Source: Tannockella sp964369175
GTDB taxonomy: Bacteria; Bacillota_I; Bacilli_A; Erysipelotrichales; Coprobacillaceae
Length of the DNA: 6,852 bases
Assembly (NCBI GenBank): GCA_964369175.1
Contig: CAYJEM010000079.1
Coordinates: 1-6,852 of the forward strand
Reading direction: 5' to 3'
Positions 1-6,190 of the stretch are shown here, piece by piece. The position numbers and the translations under genes are program-made. Within the stretch, counting starts at the first letter, position 1. Each line of letters opens with the position of its first letter. Under the pieces are notes generated by a model. The model had not been told where the DNA came from and did not search any database. It saw only the letters and a list, made by a program, of their open reading frames with translations.

Positions 1-366
1 AATAACACCACCACTGCTTGCTAAAAGTTGTTGCTTAGCAACTAAAAACTCACGTACCTCTAAATAACTTGACACCTTGCTTGCAGCTAATGAAATTTTG
101 TCTTGGCGTATTTTTAATGTTACATCCTCGTCATTTAAATATACATTACCATTTTGGTCTAAACGAATTTCTATTTGTTTTAATGCAGCTTGTAATTGCT
201 CCAAAACATCAACGTTAATATTATTTTCAATGATATACAATGCAACGCAGCGATACATTGCTCCAGTATCTATATATATATATTCCATTTTTTTAGCAAC
301 AATTTTTGCGATAGTACTTTTTCCAGATGCTGATGGACCATCTATTGCGACTGATATTTTTTTCAT
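1..366 (-). CDS. cmk: Cytidylate kinase, N-terminal 122 residues (cut by window edge)
   Basis: CMP/dCMP kinase moves a phosphate from ATP to CMP or dCMP in the cytoplasm, feeding CTP and dCTP pools. The N-terminus reads MKKISVAIDGPSASGKST, containing the P-loop (GPSASGKS, about residues 10-17), followed by the family signature YIYIDTGAMYR (about 29-39) that helps form the nucleotide pocket. The VRE..VAKQQ...SGGV stretch just before the edge is the usual segment preceding the conserved MDGRDIGT motif, which would lie just outside. Cmk is normally about 220-230 residues, so roughly the C-terminal half is missing; the reading frame is intact to base 1. The ATG at 364-366 has a good AGGAGG site (about 370-376). 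The gene follows the unknown membrane protein, with a terminator-like hairpin only about 16 bases before its start and no room for a separate promoter after that hairpin. Confidence 0.96.
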   Translation of the reverse strand, partial: MKKISVAIDGPSASGKSTIAKIVAKKMEYIYIDTGAMYRCVALYIIENNINVDVLEQLQAALKQIEIRLDQNGNVYLNDEDVTLKIRQDKISLAASKVSSYLEVREFLVAKQQLLASSGGVI

Positions 367-381
367 AGTGCCTCCTATTTT

Positions 382-405
382 AAAAAACTAAGGCAAGCCT
401 TAGTT
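382..405 (-). terminator. Terminator-like hairpin between the 404-1249 gene and cmk
   Basis: Arms 386-394 (AACTAAGGC) and 397-405 (GCCTTAGTT) are perfectly complementary. The innermost pair would open to leave a usable loop of 4 bases. On the minus strand the stem runs into six Ts (387-382). The 5' arm includes the first two bases of the upstream gene's TAA stop (404-406). The T-tract ends just before the cmk ribosome binding site, so this may be a leaky terminator or attenuator rather than a full stop. Confidence 0.75.
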
Positions 406-1249
406 ATCCAACAATTTGAATTGTAATCATAACACATAATACAATAAATACAACAAGTAGTGCAACAATAAAGTAATTTAATATTGTAGCAACCTTACTT
501 TCAGGCGCTGTATCGTTCGTTTTAGCATCAATGGTATTGTGATTTTGTAAGTGTGATGGATTACTTATTGATTCCATATTTTCATTGTTTTTTTGTTTTC
601 GTATTTTTTTACTTTCAGACTTTTCTATTTGCTCAACATCAAAGTCACTCATTACAACAGTATCACCATCTTGTAATGCAGATGCATTATTTTCTTTTTC
701 TAATACCTCTTTTGCATGTCGAACATCTTCTTCTGGTGACATTTCTTGAAGACGATCCATCAATGAGATATTTTGTTTTCGATAACTTTCTTCCTGAGGT
801 GGAATTTGAGTTTGTGTTTCTTCTACCGCATTAATCTCTTGAATTTCTTCTTCTAATTCAGTATGGTTGTTTGTAAAATATCCATTAACAAATTCTTGGG
901 TATTACGATTATCCATATTTTCAACTTGAACAACTGTCTTTTGGGGATTTCTAATTTTATTTAAGATATCCATTCTAGTATTAAATTCTTCTTTACCTAT
1001 ATTTGATTTTGCATTTTGAAGTGCACGACTGACATCTTCTGTTTCTTCTTTTTTTAATAATTCATATGGACGTACCTCTTGTAACGTATCTTCAATTGAT
1101 ATTTCTTTTTCTTCAACCTTAGGAATAAAAGATAAAAAATCATCATCTTCAACTTTAGTATCACTAATTGCTGGTGCTTCTCGGTTAATACCAACTTCTT
1201 CATTTATCGATTCTCTTATTTTTTTATATTTTTCAGTTCTCGTATTCAT
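404..1249 (-). CDS. Unrecognised acidic tail-anchored membrane protein, 281 aa
   Basis: I do not recognise a family. The protein is rich in Glu, Asp, Asn and Gln and looks mostly helical or disordered over residues 1-250. A single strongly hydrophobic helix sits at the very C-terminus (about 256-279, YFIVALLVVFIVLCVMITI), with only a residue or two after it. That predicts a tail-anchored protein with almost all of its mass in the cytoplasm. There is no signal peptide. Two segments resemble each other: residues 50-63 (ISIEDTLQEVRPYE) and 161-174 (ISLMDRLQEMSPEE), sharing I-S-x-x-D-x-L-Q-E-x-x-P-x-E. The N-terminus RTEKYKKIRESI is basic and may be a docking motif. Start: ATG at 1247-1249, preceded by AAGGA (1263-1267) and GGTGA, and by an extended -10 promoter. 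It lies just upstream of cmk on the same strand and is divergent from the ferredoxin gene. A scaffold or adaptor role is a guess only. Confidence 0.8.
   Translation of the reverse strand: MNTRTEKYKKIRESINEEVGINREAPAISDTKVEDDDFLSFIPKVEEKEISIEDTLQEVRPYELLKKEETEDVSRALQNAKSNIGKEEFNTRMDILNKIRNPQKTVVQVENMDNRNTQEFVNGYFTNNHTELEEEIQEINAVEETQTQIPPQEESYRKQNISLMDRLQEMSPEEDVRHAKEVLEKENNASALQDGDTVVMSDFDVEQIEKSESKKIRKQKNNENMESISNPSHLQNHNTIDAKTNDTAPESKVATILNYFIVALLVVFIVLCVMITIQIVG
426..453 (-). promoter_or_regulatory. Weak candidate internal promoter ahead of cmk
   Basis: On the minus strand, TTGTAT (453-448) is followed after 16 bases by TATGAT (431-426), with an extended TG one base before the -10. It lies inside the membrane-helix codons of the upstream gene. 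Any transcript from it would still cross the hairpin at 382-405. AT-rich coding sequence makes such matches common, so this is tentative. Confidence 0.25.
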
Positions 1250-1272
1250 TTTAATTTCACCGTCCTTTTGGT

Positions 1273-1281
1273 ATTATAACA
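1273..1281 (-). promoter_or_regulatory. Extended -10 promoter for the 404-1249 gene
   Basis: The minus strand carries TGTTATAAT, a perfect -10 (1278-1273) with an extended TG motif (1281-1280). The -35 position, TCATAA at 17 bases, is poor, as is usual for extended -10 promoters. It fires away from the ferredoxin promoter in the same 121-base gap. Confidence 0.6.
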
Positions 1282-1309
1282 TACTTTTTAAAGAATTATG
1301 ATGTATTTA

Positions 1310-1339
1310 TTGCAAAAAATCAATAATATAGTTTATAAT
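1310..1339 (+). promoter_or_regulatory. Sigma-A promoter for the ferredoxin gene
   Basis: TTGCAA (1310-1315) and a perfect TATAAT (1334-1339) are separated by 18 bases. Transcription should begin around 1346, leaving a short leader before the AAGGAGG site at 1356-1362. Confidence 0.65.
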
Positions 1340-1370
1340 ATATTAGTAAACATATAAGGAGGATAACTAA

Positions 1371-1559
1371 ATGGCAAAAGCAATCGTTAATGATGCTTGC
1401 ATCGGATGTGGTGCATGTGTAGGTGTTGCACCTGAGGTATTTGATATGGCAGATACTGGGTTAGCAATTTCACTTGTTGAAGCTGATTTAGGTGACTTAG
1501 AAGCTAGTGCAAAAGAAGCTGCTGAATGTTGCCCAGTTGAAGCAATTATTTTTGAATAG
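1371..1559 (+). CDS. fer: Single [4Fe-4S] cluster ferredoxin, 62 aa
   Basis: A small cytoplasmic electron carrier of the bacterial ferredoxin type. The cluster ligands are Cys10, Cys13 and Cys16 in CIGCGAC, plus Cys54 in the CP pair near the C-terminus (ECCPVEAI); Cys53 is an additional, probably non-ligating cysteine. The position that would hold the fourth cysteine of a second cluster in two-cluster ferredoxins is Ala20 (GVAPEVF), so only one cluster is expected. The protein is very acidic, as is typical for docking to redox partners. The ATG at 1371 follows AAGGAGG by 8 bases. It is the only plus-strand gene here and is a monocistronic unit with its own promoter and a strong hairpin terminator. 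The sequence does not reveal its redox partner. Confidence 0.95.
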   Translation: MAKAIVNDACIGCGACVGVAPEVFDMADTGLAISLVEADLGDLEASAKEAAECCPVEAIIFE

Positions 1560-1565
1560 TAAAGC

Positions 1566-1600
1566 AAAGAACTAGCGATGACTGCGCTAGTTCTTTTTTT
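1566..1600 (+). terminator. Terminator of the ferredoxin gene, overlapping the ribU 3' end
   Basis: A perfect 12-bp stem (1566-1577 with 1585-1596) encloses a 7-base loop and runs into a T-tract ending at 1600. The ribU stop codon (TAG, minus strand, 1587-1589) lies in the right arm. On the minus strand the stem is followed by a weaker, interrupted T-rich stretch, so the hairpin may serve both convergent genes. Confidence 0.88.
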
Positions 1601-2240
1601 GTATACGATAACGATTTTCTAGTGGATGTATAAAGGCATACACAACTGCTGTTAAAATTCCTTTTAAAAAGTTAAATGGGAAATAAATAAAGAAAATTGC
1701 TTGTCCATATGGCGATAAAAACGATAAAAAACCTGGAACCTCTAATGTTGTACCATAGACATCATTAAATGCATATATATCAACTGCAAACGGCAACTCA
1801 GTATACCATGTTGGTTGATTCATTAAATATGTTGGTGTTACAAAATAATAATTAATAATAAACATAACAATTGCAAATATCAACATTGTTAAAAACAATA
1901 TAATTGATTGATTGACAACTTTATTTTTTGTCTTTACTACTTTTGTTAAGTAGTAGTAACTAATAGCGATTGAAAGTGATGCAATAATAGCTGCAATTTG
2001 TCCAATTGCCATTGGACCAACTGGACCTTTAAAAGCTAATGAAATAAAGAATTTACAGATAATTACAAATACCGCATATGGTAACCCTAACATACTTACA
2101 GCAACGAGTACCACAACCTCTGATAAGTCAAAATTCAACCATGGGGCAAATGGATAAGGAATCTCGAGTACTCCTAACACCATTGCTAATGCTGCAAGAA
2201 TTGCAGCCAATACGATTTTTCGTGTCTTGTTATTTTTCAT
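1587..2240 (-). CDS. ribU: Riboflavin transporter RibU (ECF substrate-binding S component)
   Basis: RibU binds riboflavin in the membrane and works with the shared ECF module (EcfA, EcfA', EcfT), encoded elsewhere, to import it using ATP. The 217-residue protein has the family size and about six hydrophobic segments: roughly 8-27, 40-60, 62-72/76-98, 112-134 and 172-204. The first helix is alanine-rich (LAAILAALAMVLG), which fits the small-residue face S components use to contact EcfT. FDLSEVVVL, KGPVGP and the FPFNFLKGI segment near the C-terminus also look typical of the family. An FMN riboswitch directly upstream strongly supports riboflavin as substrate. The ATG at 2238-2240 has AAGGAGG (2246-2252) 5 bases before it. 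Expression is probably switched off by FMN through the leader terminator. The stop codon lies within the ferredoxin terminator. Confidence 0.95.
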   Translation of the reverse strand: MKNNKTRKIVLAAILAALAMVLGVLEIPYPFAPWLNFDLSEVVVLVAVSMLGLPYAVFVIICKFFISLAFKGPVGPMAIGQIAAIIASLSIAISYYYLTKVVKTKNKVVNQSIILFLTMLIFAIVMFIINYYFVTPTYLMNQPTWYTELPFAVDIYAFNDVYGTTLEVPGFLSFLSPYGQAIFFIYFPFNFLKGILTAVVYAFIHPLENRYRIQKKN

Positions 2241-2258
2241 ATTTTCCTCCTTAAAAAC

Positions 2259-2288
2259 AAAAAAATCATGAAAATATAACCTTCATGA
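2259..2288 (-). terminator. Leader terminator of the FMN riboswitch (expression platform)
   Basis: On the minus strand TCATGAA (2288-2282) pairs with TTCATGA (2272-2266) across a 9-base loop, and is followed by seven Ts (2265-2259). It lies between the FMN aptamer and the ribU ribosome binding site, which itself is left free, so control is most likely premature transcription termination rather than blocked translation. Confidence 0.82.
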
Positions 2289-2298
2289 CAAAAAAACA

Positions 2299-2417
2299 AA
2301 ATATATGTTCTTCTTTCATCCAGACTGTACTGTCGGTATAGGAATTTCACCTATTCAGCAAATGCTCGCGGACTATCACCGCCGGTCGGGAATTTCACCC
2401 TGCCCTGAAGATATTCT
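2299..2417 (-). promoter_or_regulatory. FMN riboswitch (RFN element) controlling ribU
   Basis: The minus strand carries the conserved RFN blocks in order: CTTCAGGGCAGGGTGAAA, TTCCCGACCGGCGGT, AGTCCGCGAG, then AGGTGAAATTCC, CCGACAGT and AGTCTGGATGAAAGAAG. The two GGTGAAATTCC-type segments are the pseudo-symmetric arms of the FMN-binding six-way junction. The closing stem P1 uses AGAATATCTTC (2417-2407) and the GAAGAACATAT region (2313-2303). FMN binding should stabilise P1 and let the downstream terminator form, lowering RibU when flavin is plentiful. Outer limits are approximate. Confidence 0.96.
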
Positions 2418-2427
2418 TTTCTATTGT

Positions 2428-2456
2428 AGAATACCATATATCAAATAGCTTGTAAA
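2428..2456 (-). promoter_or_regulatory. Probable promoter of the riboswitch-ribU transcript
   Basis: On the minus strand TTTACA (2456-2451) is 17 bases from TATTCT (2433-2428). A start near 2421 would place the first base of the RNA just before the P1 stem of the aptamer, which is the expected geometry. The -10 is only a moderate match. Confidence 0.45.
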
Positions 2457-2556
2457 TAAAAAAGGACCATCATCTTTTTCTGTGTAATTATTCATTTCCT
2501 TCGTTCTTATTACGAAAATCCGTTTTTGTACTTTACTATATTCATTGTATGATAAT

Positions 2557-2581
2557 AAAAAGCATAGCTAAGCTATGCTTT
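2557..2581 (-). terminator. Terminator of htrA
   Basis: Arms 2559-2568 and 2572-2581 (AAGCATAGC with GCTATGCTT at the core) form a 10-bp stem with a 3-base loop, followed on the minus strand by Ts and ATTAT. The first bases of the htrA TAA stop (2580-2582) lie in the 5' arm. The roughly 100 bases from here to the ribU promoter hold nothing I can identify. Confidence 0.82.
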
Positions 2582-4133
2582 ATCCACCTAATGTAACATT
2601 AATTGTTAATTCTTCTCCTTGTCGATTAATGCCAAGTTCTACTTTATCACCAGGGTTTCTACTATATAATTCTGTTAAAAAGCTCTTATATGTTGTAATT
2701 TCAGCACCATCTAAAGATACAATAATATCTCCTTCTTGAACTCCAGCGACTTCTGCTGCTCCGCCACGTGTAAGTTGTGACACATAAATCCCATCTCTAA
2801 GTGAAGTATCAATTTGGTAATAACTAAGTTCATATCCTGAAAAACCACTTAGTGATATTCCCGAAATCCCTATAATTGGACGGCTCACTTTACCAGTCTC
2901 AACGATTTCATTTGCTACATCCATAACATCATTAATCGGCAAGGCAAATCCCATACCTTCTACTGATGTATCACTAAACTTTAATGTAGTAATTCCAATT
3001 AATTCACCTGCAGCATTTACAAACGCACCACCACTGTTTCCAGGATTAATTGCCGCATCTGTTTGAATAACTGATAAATCCCAATCATCTTGCCCATCAT
3101 TTGTCAAATCAACAGAAACAGTACGATTTGTTGCACTAACAATACCTGATGTTACAGTACCTGCATATTCAATCCCTAACGGACTTCCAATTGCGAGCAC
3201 TGGTTCACCAGTTTTAACTAAATCAGAATCACCAATGTCAATTGCCTCAGTTTCAAAATCAGTTGTAACACGTAAAACCGCAATATCACTATATTGATCA
3301 CTTCCTAATAGTTCAGCTTTTACACTTTCTTGATTAGAGAACACTACTTGAATTTCTGTACCATCTTCTACTACGTGATTATTTGTAATAATATATGATT
3401 CATTACCTATGACATTGTAAATAACACCACTACCTGTACTCAATGGTTGTCCCCCACTATATACTGCAACACCTACAACACTATGATTTACATCATCGAC
3501 CACTTTAGTAACATCGGTATTAATATCATAATCAATTGTTTCTACTTGTGATGAGCTTGATTGTTCCACTATCGCATTATCACTTGTTGTCATATCACGA
3601 TATAATAAATAAAAATTCATTGTAAGTGATAGTGCTAAAAAACCAACTACTGTAATTTTAAATATTGACTTATTCTTTTTAAACGGGGGTTTACTTTTGT
3701 TATTTCCGTCTCCACCACCATTAGATTGTTGACTTGTACTATAACTTGCTTGATATTCATTACTTGTTGTATAAGTTCCCTGAGCTTTAGTCTCTTCACC
3801 AATTGGTTGATATCCATCATTTGTATTTTGACTACCATAAACATCATTGTTTAGTGCTGTTGGTTCACTAGTAATTTTTGAGTATGAATTATGCTGATTA
3901 AAGTACTCATTATTTCCGCCATAAGGATTATATGCTTGTTGATATTTTGTTGCTTCTAACGTAGAATGATTGTTTTCATTTTGAACTTCTTCCTTTGCAA
4001 AATCATCTTCTACAAAAGCATTAAACTGTACCTCTTGATCATCTGTTGTGATATTACCAACTTCAGTTTCCGTGTTTATATTATTTATTGCTGTGTCATT
4101 ATTGTAACGTTCATTTTTTTCTTGGTTATTCAT
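2580..4133 (-). CDS. htrA: HtrA/DegP-family membrane-anchored serine protease with PDZ domain
   Basis: A surface quality-control protease that degrades misfolded exported proteins. The domains run in order: a long Asn/Gln/Ser/Tyr-rich cytoplasmic segment (1-155), a basic stretch KPPFKKNK, one membrane helix (about 157-178), a short linker, a trypsin-like domain (about 205-415) and one PDZ domain (about 420-515). The catalytic triad is complete: His253 in TNNHVVEDG, Asp283 in SDIAVLRV and Ser367 in NPGNSGGAF. The substrate-loop signature GSPLG (316-320) is present. Type II topology puts the protease outside. At 517 residues it is longer than most family members because of the low-complexity N-terminus. 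The ATG at 4131-4133 has AGGAGGT (4147-4141) 7 bases before it. It is a single-gene unit with its own terminator and inverted repeats in its leader. Which paralogue (HtrA, HtrB or YyxA type) it represents cannot be told from sequence alone. Confidence 0.96.
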   Translation of the reverse strand: MNNQEKNERYNNDTAINNINTETEVGNITTDDQEVQFNAFVEDDFAKEEVQNENNHSTLEATKYQQAYNPYGGNNEYFNQHNSYSKITSEPTALNNDVYGSQNTNDGYQPIGEETKAQGTYTTSNEYQASYSTSQQSNGGGDGNNKSKPPFKKNKSIFKITVVGFLALSLTMNFYLLYRDMTTSDNAIVEQSSSSQVETIDYDINTDVTKVVDDVNHSVVGVAVYSGGQPLSTGSGVIYNVIGNESYIITNNHVVEDGTEIQVVFSNQESVKAELLGSDQYSDIAVLRVTTDFETEAIDIGDSDLVKTGEPVLAIGSPLGIEYAGTVTSGIVSATNRTVSVDLTNDGQDDWDLSVIQTDAAINPGNSGGAFVNAAGELIGITTLKFSDTSVEGMGFALPINDVMDVANEIVETGKVSRPIIGISGISLSGFSGYELSYYQIDTSLRDGIYVSQLTRGGAAEVAGVQEGDIIVSLDGAEITTYKSFLTELYSRNPGDKVELGINRQGEELTINVTLGG

Positions 4134-4168
4134 AGTATATACCTCCTAATTTGATACTATCATTCTAT

Positions 4169-4193
4169 AAAACAATATTCGTATAATTGTTTT
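4169..4193. repeat. Inverted repeat in the htrA leader, operator-like
   Basis: AAAACAAT (4169-4176) and ATTGTTTT (4186-4193) are perfect 8-bp arms with a 9-base spacer, about 22 bases upstream of the htrA ribosome binding site. The geometry suits a dimeric repressor site, but the sequence is neither CIRCE (TTAGCACTC) nor a CtsR box. In the RNA it could also form a weak AU hairpin. Confidence 0.45.
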
Positions 4194-4240
4194 TATATTG
4201 TGGTTAATTGTGTTATTTACATATATGTATAAAATAATAC

Positions 4241-4264
4241 ATTATAGTATGTACAAGTATACTA
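4241..4264 (-). promoter_or_regulatory. Candidate htrA promoter region with a second inverted repeat
   Basis: A perfect TATAAT lies on the minus strand at 4246-4241, but no good -35 stands 16-18 bases upstream (GTTAGT or TTAGTA). TAGTAT (4245-4250) and ATACTA (4259-4264) are 6-bp inverted arms with an 8-base spacer, covering the -10 edge and spacer. A poor -35 with a dyad over the spacer is what an activator-dependent promoter can look like, but the region is very AT-rich. Confidence 0.35.
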
Positions 4265-4292
4265 CTAACTATAACTTGATTTTCATATATAC

Positions 4293-4318
4293 AAAAATAG
4301 CGATAATAATCGCTATTT
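4293..4318 (-). terminator. Terminator of the yqfC-yqfD-phoH operon
   Basis: A perfect 10-bp stem AAATAGCGAT (4295-4304) with ATCGCTATTT (4309-4318) has a 4-base loop and a run of Ts on the minus strand to 4293. The phoH TAG stop (4313-4315) is in the 5' arm. It ends the operon right after phoH. Confidence 0.85.
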
Positions 4319-5272
4319 GGAACCTTTTTGTTCATATCTTTCGATAATACGTTGTACAACAGGGTGACGAACAACATCAACTGCACTCAATTTAATAAAT
4401 TGTATTCCTTTAACATTTTGTAAAATATCGTATGCACATAATAATCCTGATTTAACACCTCTAGGTAAATCAATTTGTGATTCATCACCTGTGATAATCA
4501 TTTTTGAGTTAAACCCTAAACGAGTTAAAAACATTTTCATTTGATTATCTGTTGTGTTTTGAGCTTCATCTAAAATAACGTATGCATCTTCTAAAGTACG
4601 TCCACGCATATATGCAAGTGGTGCTATTTCGATTGTTCCCTTCTCAATTAGTCTTTCTGTTTGTTCTACGCCTAACATATCATGTAAAGCATCATATAAA
4701 GGTCGTAAATAAGGATCTACCTTTTCCTTCAAATCCCCTGGCAAAAAACCTAAACTTTCACCCGCTTCTACAGCTGGTCTTGTGAGAACTATCTTTTTAA
4801 CTGTATTTTTCTTCAATGCATCAACTGCAAAAACAACTGCTAAGTATGTTTTTCCAGTACCTGCTGGCCCCATCCCAAATACTACATCTTGTTTTTTTAA
4901 TGCCTGATAGTATACTTTTTGCCCTAGTGTTTTTGGATATATCATCTTACCACTACTTGTTTTTGTTATTGGCATTGAATATAAGTCATTAAGGTTTTTT
5001 AAGTTTCCTTCTTTTTTTAGTTTAATTGCATAAACTACATCTCTTTTTGAAACTCGAACACCTTTATCTAATAATGATAATAATGATTGGATTACTTGAT
5101 TTATTTTTTCAAATGTATCTTCATCTTCAACTTCTATAAAAAAACTATCTCCACGAAAAGTAATTTGAGTAGCATACTCTTCTTCTAATATCTTAATATT
5201 GGCATCTTTAATACCACATAATGATGTAATTTTATCAACAGAATAATCTGTAAGTGAAATAACTTTTTTCAT
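4313..5272 (-). CDS. phoH: PhoH-family ATPase (PhoH/PhoL)
   Basis: A cytoplasmic P-loop ATPase of the PhoH family, related to the helicase/nuclease-associated NTPases and thought to act in RNA metabolism; its exact substrate is not settled. The 319-residue length is typical. The N-terminal ~100 residues form the small domain found in Gram-positive PhoH (KILEEEYATQITFRGD, 28-42). The ATPase core follows, with Walker A GPAGTGKT (135-142), the conserved LTRPAVEAGE (163-172), LGFLPGDLKEK (174-184) and PLAYMRGRTL (218-227), Walker B VILDEAQN (232-239), and TGDESQIDLP (261-270). All key residues are intact. Its ATG directly abuts the yqfD stop (TAG then ATG), with AAGGAG lying inside the end of yqfD, so translation is probably coupled. 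In Bacillus phoH is followed by yqfF and ybeY; here a terminator follows immediately. Confidence 0.96.
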   Translation of the reverse strand: MKKVISLTDYSVDKITSLCGIKDANIKILEEEYATQITFRGDSFFIEVEDEDTFEKINQVIQSLLSLLDKGVRVSKRDVVYAIKLKKEGNLKNLNDLYSMPITKTSSGKMIYPKTLGQKVYYQALKKQDVVFGMGPAGTGKTYLAVVFAVDALKKNTVKKIVLTRPAVEAGESLGFLPGDLKEKVDPYLRPLYDALHDMLGVEQTERLIEKGTIEIAPLAYMRGRTLEDAYVILDEAQNTTDNQMKMFLTRLGFNSKMIITGDESQIDLPRGVKSGLLCAYDILQNVKGIQFIKLSAVDVVRHPVVQRIIERYEQKGSK

Positions 5273-6190
5273 CTACTTCTCCTTCACCGCAATGTTTTCA
5301 ATAAATATATACTGCATTGTCAATACTATTTCATCCCCAATTATATCATAGCTTTGTACTGTTTCGCTATCTATTTTAGACACCTGATGAATATTACCCC
5401 GTATTTGGTGCAACAACACCTCGAACGCCTCGTCTTTACTCATCTGATTTATACTAATAGTTGCTACATATTGTTTGTACGTATACGCTTTTATTTCTCC
5501 AGATACTGGAATGGTTTTTACTTCTTCATTAGTTGATAGAATTTGATTTGATACGAGTATTTCACCGGCTTTTACATATTGATTTGCTTTTACAAGCACG
5601 TTGCCACTTTGGACATCAATTTTGTAAATAACTGCATCTTGGCTAGCAACTAAGTTAGTAAATTCTAAGGCCTGTTCCTGTTCCTTTACACTACTTGTAT
5701 ATTCTACTTTTAGCATACTTCCTTGTTGATATACATTTAGAAAATCAATCTCATCACTACACTCTTCTTTGATATCAACATAGATATTATTTAACTCACT
5801 ATAAGATAGTAGATTACTTCCCAAATTTATCTGTTTATCTTCTAATATTGTTCTAACCTTATCATCAACTGTAGGATTATTGCCGTCAATATCAATTTCA
5901 AATATATATCCATGAGCTATATATATCGTACATAAAAAAGCAACACAAGCTAATATATTTGCTTTTGATTTTGTTAGTAATAACAAATAATGGAGTATAC
6001 CTATACTTTTAAATGGAATAAACTGTAATTTTTTTAACTTGTAACGTTGATAAATTGGGCTATAAAACATATACTCGAGAGCAGATTTTTTCCGTATTCG
6101 ATAAATATGTATTTTCTCCTTTTTACAATATTGAAGAAACAAAATAATATCTCCAATTTCCACATTATATATATCAAAGCCTAATCTCAT
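5273..6190 (-). CDS. yqfD: Sporulation protein YqfD, short form (305 aa)
   Basis: A membrane protein of the YqfD family, needed for efficient sporulation in Bacillus and made in the mother cell; its biochemical role is unknown. There is one clear membrane helix (about 77-93, KANILACVAFLCTIYIA) preceded by a basic Tyr/Lys-rich cytoplasmic region. After it comes an outside domain with FEIDIDGN (97-104) and the family stretch NLVASQDAVIYKIDVQSGNV (179-198), followed by VKAGEILVS (206-214), a biotinyl/lipoyl-like beta fold. Next are PVSGEIKAYTYKQY (228-241) and a C-terminal tail. Family members are usually about 380-400 residues, so this one is clearly short, mainly between the membrane helix and the VA..D motif and at the C-terminus. 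There is no frameshift sign. Its ATG (6188-6190) overlaps the yqfC TGA by 4 bases (ATGA), and its stop touches the phoH start. Confidence 0.87.
   Translation of the reverse strand: MRLGFDIYNVEIGDIILFLQYCKKEKIHIYRIRKKSALEYMFYSPIYQRYKLKKLQFIPFKSIGILHYLLLLTKSKANILACVAFLCTIYIAHGYIFEIDIDGNNPTVDDKVRTILEDKQINLGSNLLSYSELNNIYVDIKEECSDEIDFLNVYQQGSMLKVEYTSSVKEQEQALEFTNLVASQDAVIYKIDVQSGNVLVKANQYVKAGEILVSNQILSTNEEVKTIPVSGEIKAYTYKQYVATISINQMSKDEAFEVLLHQIRGNIHQVSKIDSETVQSYDIIGDEIVLTMQYIFIENIAVKEK

Noticed and set aside
271..282. TATATATATATA run
   Set aside because: It encodes the conserved YIYID segment of cytidylate kinase, so it is codon usage rather than a repeat element.
1367..1567. A 66-residue open frame antisense to the ferredoxin gene
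   Set aside because: It is a shadow of the ferredoxin codons, lacks a ribosome binding site, and the plus strand encodes an unmistakable protein.
2422..2495. A short minus-strand frame (MNNYTEKDDGPF...) between htrA and the riboswitch
   Set aside because: It is about 24 codons long, the purine-rich AAGGA lies too close to the ATG, and it runs through the ribU promoter. Chance open frame in AT-rich DNA.
2544..2551. CATACAAT on the minus strand, a perfect match to the sigma-E -10
   Set aside because: The -35 position falls inside the htrA terminator with no match, and there is no gene directly downstream for it to drive.
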